This document shows, piece after piece, positions 61,596-64,000 of a stretch of 64,000 nucleotides of DNA. The position numbers were made by a program, and so were the translations under genes. The first letter of the stretch is position 1; every line of letters begins with the position of its first letter. Source of the stretch: Lachnospiraceae bacterium (GTDB taxonomy: Bacteria > Bacillota > Clostridia > Lachnospirales > Lachnospiraceae); assembly GCA_028693165.1 (NCBI GenBank), contig JAQUVX010000024.1, positions 1-64,000 on the forward strand, written 5' to 3'. The notes under the pieces were generated by a model. That model was given only the letters and a program-made list of their open reading frames with translations, made no database searches and was not told the origin of the DNA.

Positions 61596-62192
61596 ATGGA
61601 AAACAAGACAGATAATAAGGTTTATAAGATTGTGCTGACGGCACTGATGGCAGCGCTTTGCTACGTGGCATTCACGTTTTTAAAGATCCCGATTCCGACC
61701 TTTGGCGGAGACTATGTGGCATTACATATCGGAAATGCGTTCTGCGTTCTGGCGGCACTTTTGCTGGGCGGCTGGTACGGCGGTCTGGCCGGCTCTCTGG
61801 GTATGACGATAGCGGATCTCCTGGATCCGGTCTATATCACCAGCGCCCCGAAGACCTTTGTGCTGAAGCTCTGCATCGGACTGATCGCCGGGTTTGTGGC
61901 ACACCGGATTGCACACATCACCGAGGAGCACGATGCAAACTATATTTTCAAATGGTCGCTGATTGCCTCCATCGCAGGTCTGGGCTTCAATGTGATCATG
62001 GACCCGATCGTCGGATATTTCTACAAGAACTATATCCTCGGCGTGCAGTCGGATGCGGCAAAGATCATGTCCACCTGGGCGGCGGGTGTCACCTTTATCA
62101 ACGCCGTGGTCGGAACGATCGTGGTTGTGGTCGTGTATCTGGCCGTGAGACCGGTGCTGAAAAAAGCGGGGCTGTTCATTCGGGTTTCCTGA
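61596..62192 (+). CDS. ECF transporter S component, substrate unknown
   Basis: 198 aa with six hydrophobic spans; IVLTALMAALCYVAFTFLKI with the AlaxxxAla-type helix 1 used to dock with the EcfT subunit, and GNAFCVLAALLLGGWYGGLAG are typical of vitamin-binding S components. AAGAGGAG precedes the ATG. The EcfA/A'/T genes are not in the window and are probably shared elsewhere. The neighbour thiN does not prove a thiamine ligand. Confidence 0.85.
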   Translation: MENKTDNKVYKIVLTALMAALCYVAFTFLKIPIPTFGGDYVALHIGNAFCVLAALLLGGWYGGLAGSLGMTIADLLDPVYITSAPKTFVLKLCIGLIAGFVAHRIAHITEEHDANYIFKWSLIASIAGLGFNVIMDPIVGYFYKNYILGVQSDAAKIMSTWAAGVTFINAVVGTIVVVVVYLAVRPVLKKAGLFIRVS

Positions 62193-62217
62193 AAGATTTC
62201 CTGAAAAAAGAAAGGGC

Positions 62218-62246
62218 TTTTCATTATCCTGGAAATGTAGTATAAT
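62218..62246 (+). promoter_or_regulatory. Promoter of serS
   Basis: TTTTCA (62218-62223) and TATAAT (62241-62246), spacer 17 nt. The remaining 48-nt leader has no room for a T-box. Confidence 0.65.
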
Positions 62247-62293
62247 TTGGGAATGATTGTAGATTATACGATAGAGGGAAACAGGAGGGAACC

Positions 62294-63580
62294 ATGTTAG
62301 ATTTAAAGTTTGTCCGTGAGAATCCGGATATTGTGAAGAAGAATATTGAGAATAAGTTTCAGCTCGACAAGATTCCGATGGTCGATGAGGTGATTGATTT
62401 AGATGCGAAGAACCGTGCCGCCAAGGCAGAGGCAGACAGCCTTCGCGCATCCCGCAATAAGCTTTCCAAAGAGATCGGTCAGCTGATGGCGCAGGGCAAG
62501 AAGGAAGAAGCAGAAGCCGTGAAGGCACAGGTTGCAGCCAATGCGGCCCGTCTGGCAGAGTTAGAGAAGATCGAGGCAGAGCTGGATGAGAAGATCACCA
62601 AGATCATGATGACCATTCCCAATATCATCGACCCGTCCGTACCGATCGGCAAGGATGACAGTCAGAATGTGGAGATCGAGAAGTTTGGCGATCCATTTGT
62701 CCCAGAGTTCGAGATTCCGTATCACACCGATATCATGAAGCGGTTTGACGGGATTGATCTGGACGCAGCTGGCAAGGTAGCAGGCAATGGTTTCTACTAT
62801 CTGATGGGCGATATCGCAAGACTGCATTCTTCTGTGATTTCTTACGCAAGAGACTTTATGATTGACCGTGGTTTCACCTACTGCGTACCGCCGTTCATGA
62901 TCCGCAGCAATGTGGTAACCGGCGTGATGTCCTTTGCAGAGATGGACGCCATGATGTACAAGATCGAGGGCGAGGATCTGTACCTGATCGGTACCAGTGA
63001 GCATTCCATGATCGGAAAGTTTATCGACACAATCACCGCAGAGGATCAGCTTCCGAAGACCCTGACCAGCTATTCTCCATGTTTCCGCAAGGAGAAGGGC
63101 GCGCATGGCATCGAGGAGCGCGGGGTATATCGGATTCATCAGTTTGAGAAGCAGGAGATGATCGTAGTCTGCAAGCCGGAGGATTCCAAGGCATGGTATG
63201 ACAAATTATGGCAGAACACCGTAGACCTGTTCCGCACCCTGGACATCCCGGTTCGTACGTTGGAGTGCTGCTCCGGTGATCTGGCAGATCTGAAGGTAAA
63301 GTCCTGTGACGTAGAGGCCTGGTCCCCGCGTCAGAAGAAGTATTTTGAGGTTGGTTCCTGCTCGAACCTGGGCGATGCGCAGGCACGCAGACTGAAGATC
63401 CGCGTAGACGGCGCGGACGGCAAATATTTTGCTCATACCCTGAACAACACCGTAGTGGCTCCGCCGCGTATGCTGATCGCATTCCTGGAAAATAACCTGC
63501 AGGAAGACGGCAGCGTGAAGATTCCGAAGATGCTGCAGCCGTATATGGGCGGGATGGAAGTTATGGTGCCGAAGAACTAA
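62294..63580 (+). CDS. serS: Seryl-tRNA synthetase
   Basis: 428 aa class II synthetase. N-terminal tRNA-binding coiled coil (about 30-100, rich in Ala/Glu/Lys), then motif 2 FRKEKGAHGIEERGVYRIHQFEKQE-type core (positions about 255-280) and motif 3 near the end (NNTVVAPPRMLIAFLENN). It charges tRNA-Ser. AGGAGGG lies about 7 nt upstream. Confidence 0.97.
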   Translation: MLDLKFVRENPDIVKKNIENKFQLDKIPMVDEVIDLDAKNRAAKAEADSLRASRNKLSKEIGQLMAQGKKEEAEAVKAQVAANAARLAELEKIEAELDEKITKIMMTIPNIIDPSVPIGKDDSQNVEIEKFGDPFVPEFEIPYHTDIMKRFDGIDLDAAGKVAGNGFYYLMGDIARLHSSVISYARDFMIDRGFTYCVPPFMIRSNVVTGVMSFAEMDAMMYKIEGEDLYLIGTSEHSMIGKFIDTITAEDQLPKTLTSYSPCFRKEKGAHGIEERGVYRIHQFEKQEMIVVCKPEDSKAWYDKLWQNTVDLFRTLDIPVRTLECCSGDLADLKVKSCDVEAWSPRQKKYFEVGSCSNLGDAQARRLKIRVDGADGKYFAHTLNNTVVAPPRMLIAFLENNLQEDGSVKIPKMLQPYMGGMEVMVPKN

Positions 63581-63586
63581 GAAGTT

Positions 63587-63754
63587 GTGTATCTGCATGA
63601 CTTAGAGGAAGACGATACCCTGTTGCAGGGTGATATAAACAGAAGAATACAGGAAATTACAAAAGAAGCGCTGGAACGTATGGATTCCGGCGCTTCTTTT
63701 GGTTCAGTGCGCCTGGCGGCGCACGTTTCTAGGCAGTTATTCAAGAACAGATAA
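63587..63754 (+). CDS. Possible 55-aa ORF after serS
   Basis: An in-frame open stretch starts with GTG 6 nt after the serS stop and encodes a helical, charged product (LEEDDTLLQGDINRRIQEIT...RQLFKNR) with the codon use of the host. There is no good Shine-Dalgarno and a terminator-like stem lies inside it. It could be a coupled small gene, a gene remnant, or chance. Confidence 0.35.
   Translation: MYLHDLEEDDTLLQGDINRRIQEITKEALERMDSGASFGSVRLAAHVSRQLFKNR
63660..63699. terminator. Terminator-like hairpin after serS
   Basis: AAAAGAAGCGCTGGAA and TTCCGGCGCTTCTTTT pair over 16 bp with one G-T pair around an 8-nt loop; T residues end the stem. Confidence 0.7.
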
Positions 63755-63766
63755 GGGGGAGAAAAC

Positions 63767-64000
63767 ATGTTGTATATCAGAGAACCAGAACAGAAATCAT
63801 TTGCACTGTATCTGGAAGAACAGGAGAAAAAAGATGCTACGATTCAGAAGTATCTAAGGGATATCCGAAAGCTGGCTGCCTATGCAGGTGAAAAAATCAC
63901 AGATAAAAAACAGTTGATACTCTTCAAGGGGGAACTTCTCGCAGCCGGCTATGCTCCGTCCAGCATCAACTCGATTCTTGCGGCAGTCAACCGCTATCTG
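63767..64000 (+). CDS. Tyrosine recombinase-like protein, N-terminal part (runs off the window)
   Basis: ATG 63767 has GGGGGAG about 9 nt upstream. The 78 visible residues (MLYIREPEQKSFALYLEEQE, then DATIQKYLRDIRKLAAYAG and YAPSSINSILAAVNRYL) form the helical SAM-like core-binding domain found at the N-terminus of phage-integrase and Xer-type recombinases. The catalytic R-H-R-Y domain lies outside the window. It may be a host recombinase or the start of another mobile element. Confidence 0.75.
   Translation, partial: MLYIREPEQKSFALYLEEQEKKDATIQKYLRDIRKLAAYAGEKITDKKQLILFKGELLAAGYAPSSINSILAAVNRYL

Overview
The window joins an AT-rich prophage-like segment (about 1-8436) to a GC-richer chromosomal segment (about 8440-64000). 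The chromosomal genes point to an anaerobic, low-pathogenicity-type gut Clostridium relative, most likely a member of the Lachnospiraceae: pyruvate:ferredoxin oxidoreductase, formate-tetrahydrofolate ligase, a T-box in front of leuS, a VanW-type surface protein, a PrkC/Stp pair, and several small proteins of a kind common in that family. The family assignment is inference from gene content and style; no rRNA gene is present to settle it.

Region 1 (1-8436) looks like a filamentous-phage (inovirus-type) prophage of a Gram-positive host whose left end lies outside the window. Almost all genes read leftward. In transcription order they are: a 79-aa gene, a ParB/DUF3102-like DNA-binding protein, a small OB-fold-like (ssDNA-binding type) protein, two tiny membrane peptides separated by a heavily folded non-coding stretch, a signal-peptide-bearing major-coat-like protein, a string of small single-span membrane proteins, a Zot/pI-like P-loop ATPase, an 822-aa secreted and membrane-anchored adsorption-type protein, a pVI-like membrane protein, and a Cys-rich 60-aa ORF. 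One gene (342-686) reads rightward from a near-consensus promoter. A 26-bp palindromic repeat occurs five times, usually between a stop codon and the next Shine-Dalgarno sequence, and in one case touching the -35 box of the rightward promoter. No secretin is seen, as expected for a host without an outer membrane. No Rep protein, integrase or attachment site could be recognised in the window.

Region 2 (8560-19728) carries a CorC-type CBS protein, a MATE exporter, YebC, a 140-bp giant palindrome, a secreted SGNH esterase, the tyrA-aroA pair (leftward), an EF-G paralogue and a CPBP membrane protease. Region 3 (19739-28156) has the T-box-leuS unit, small hypothetical genes, a Cys/Gly-rich duplicated peptide, an AI-2E-type permease, a VanW protein and a DUF3795 protein. 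Region 4 (28270-39900) holds the pyruvate:ferredoxin oxidoreductase gene, a VOC protein, a DUF368 transporter, an LTA-synthase-like phosphotransferase, O-acetylhomoserine sulfhydrylase, cardiolipin synthase and an orphan citrate lyase ligase. Region 5 (40044-63580) is a long rightward run of housekeeping genes: tepA-like ClpP, ftsK/spoIIIE, fhs, murE, murF, priA, def, fmt, a zinc metallopeptidase, rsmB, rlmN, stp, prkC, rsgA, rpe, thiN, a second MATE gene, an ECF-type S component and serS. Many of these overlap or abut (ATGA overlaps at rlmN-stp, stp-prkC and rpe-thiN), which ties cell-wall synthesis, translation start/ribosome maturation and PASTA-kinase signalling into one transcriptional neighbourhood. 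The window closes inside the N-terminal domain of a tyrosine-recombinase-like gene.
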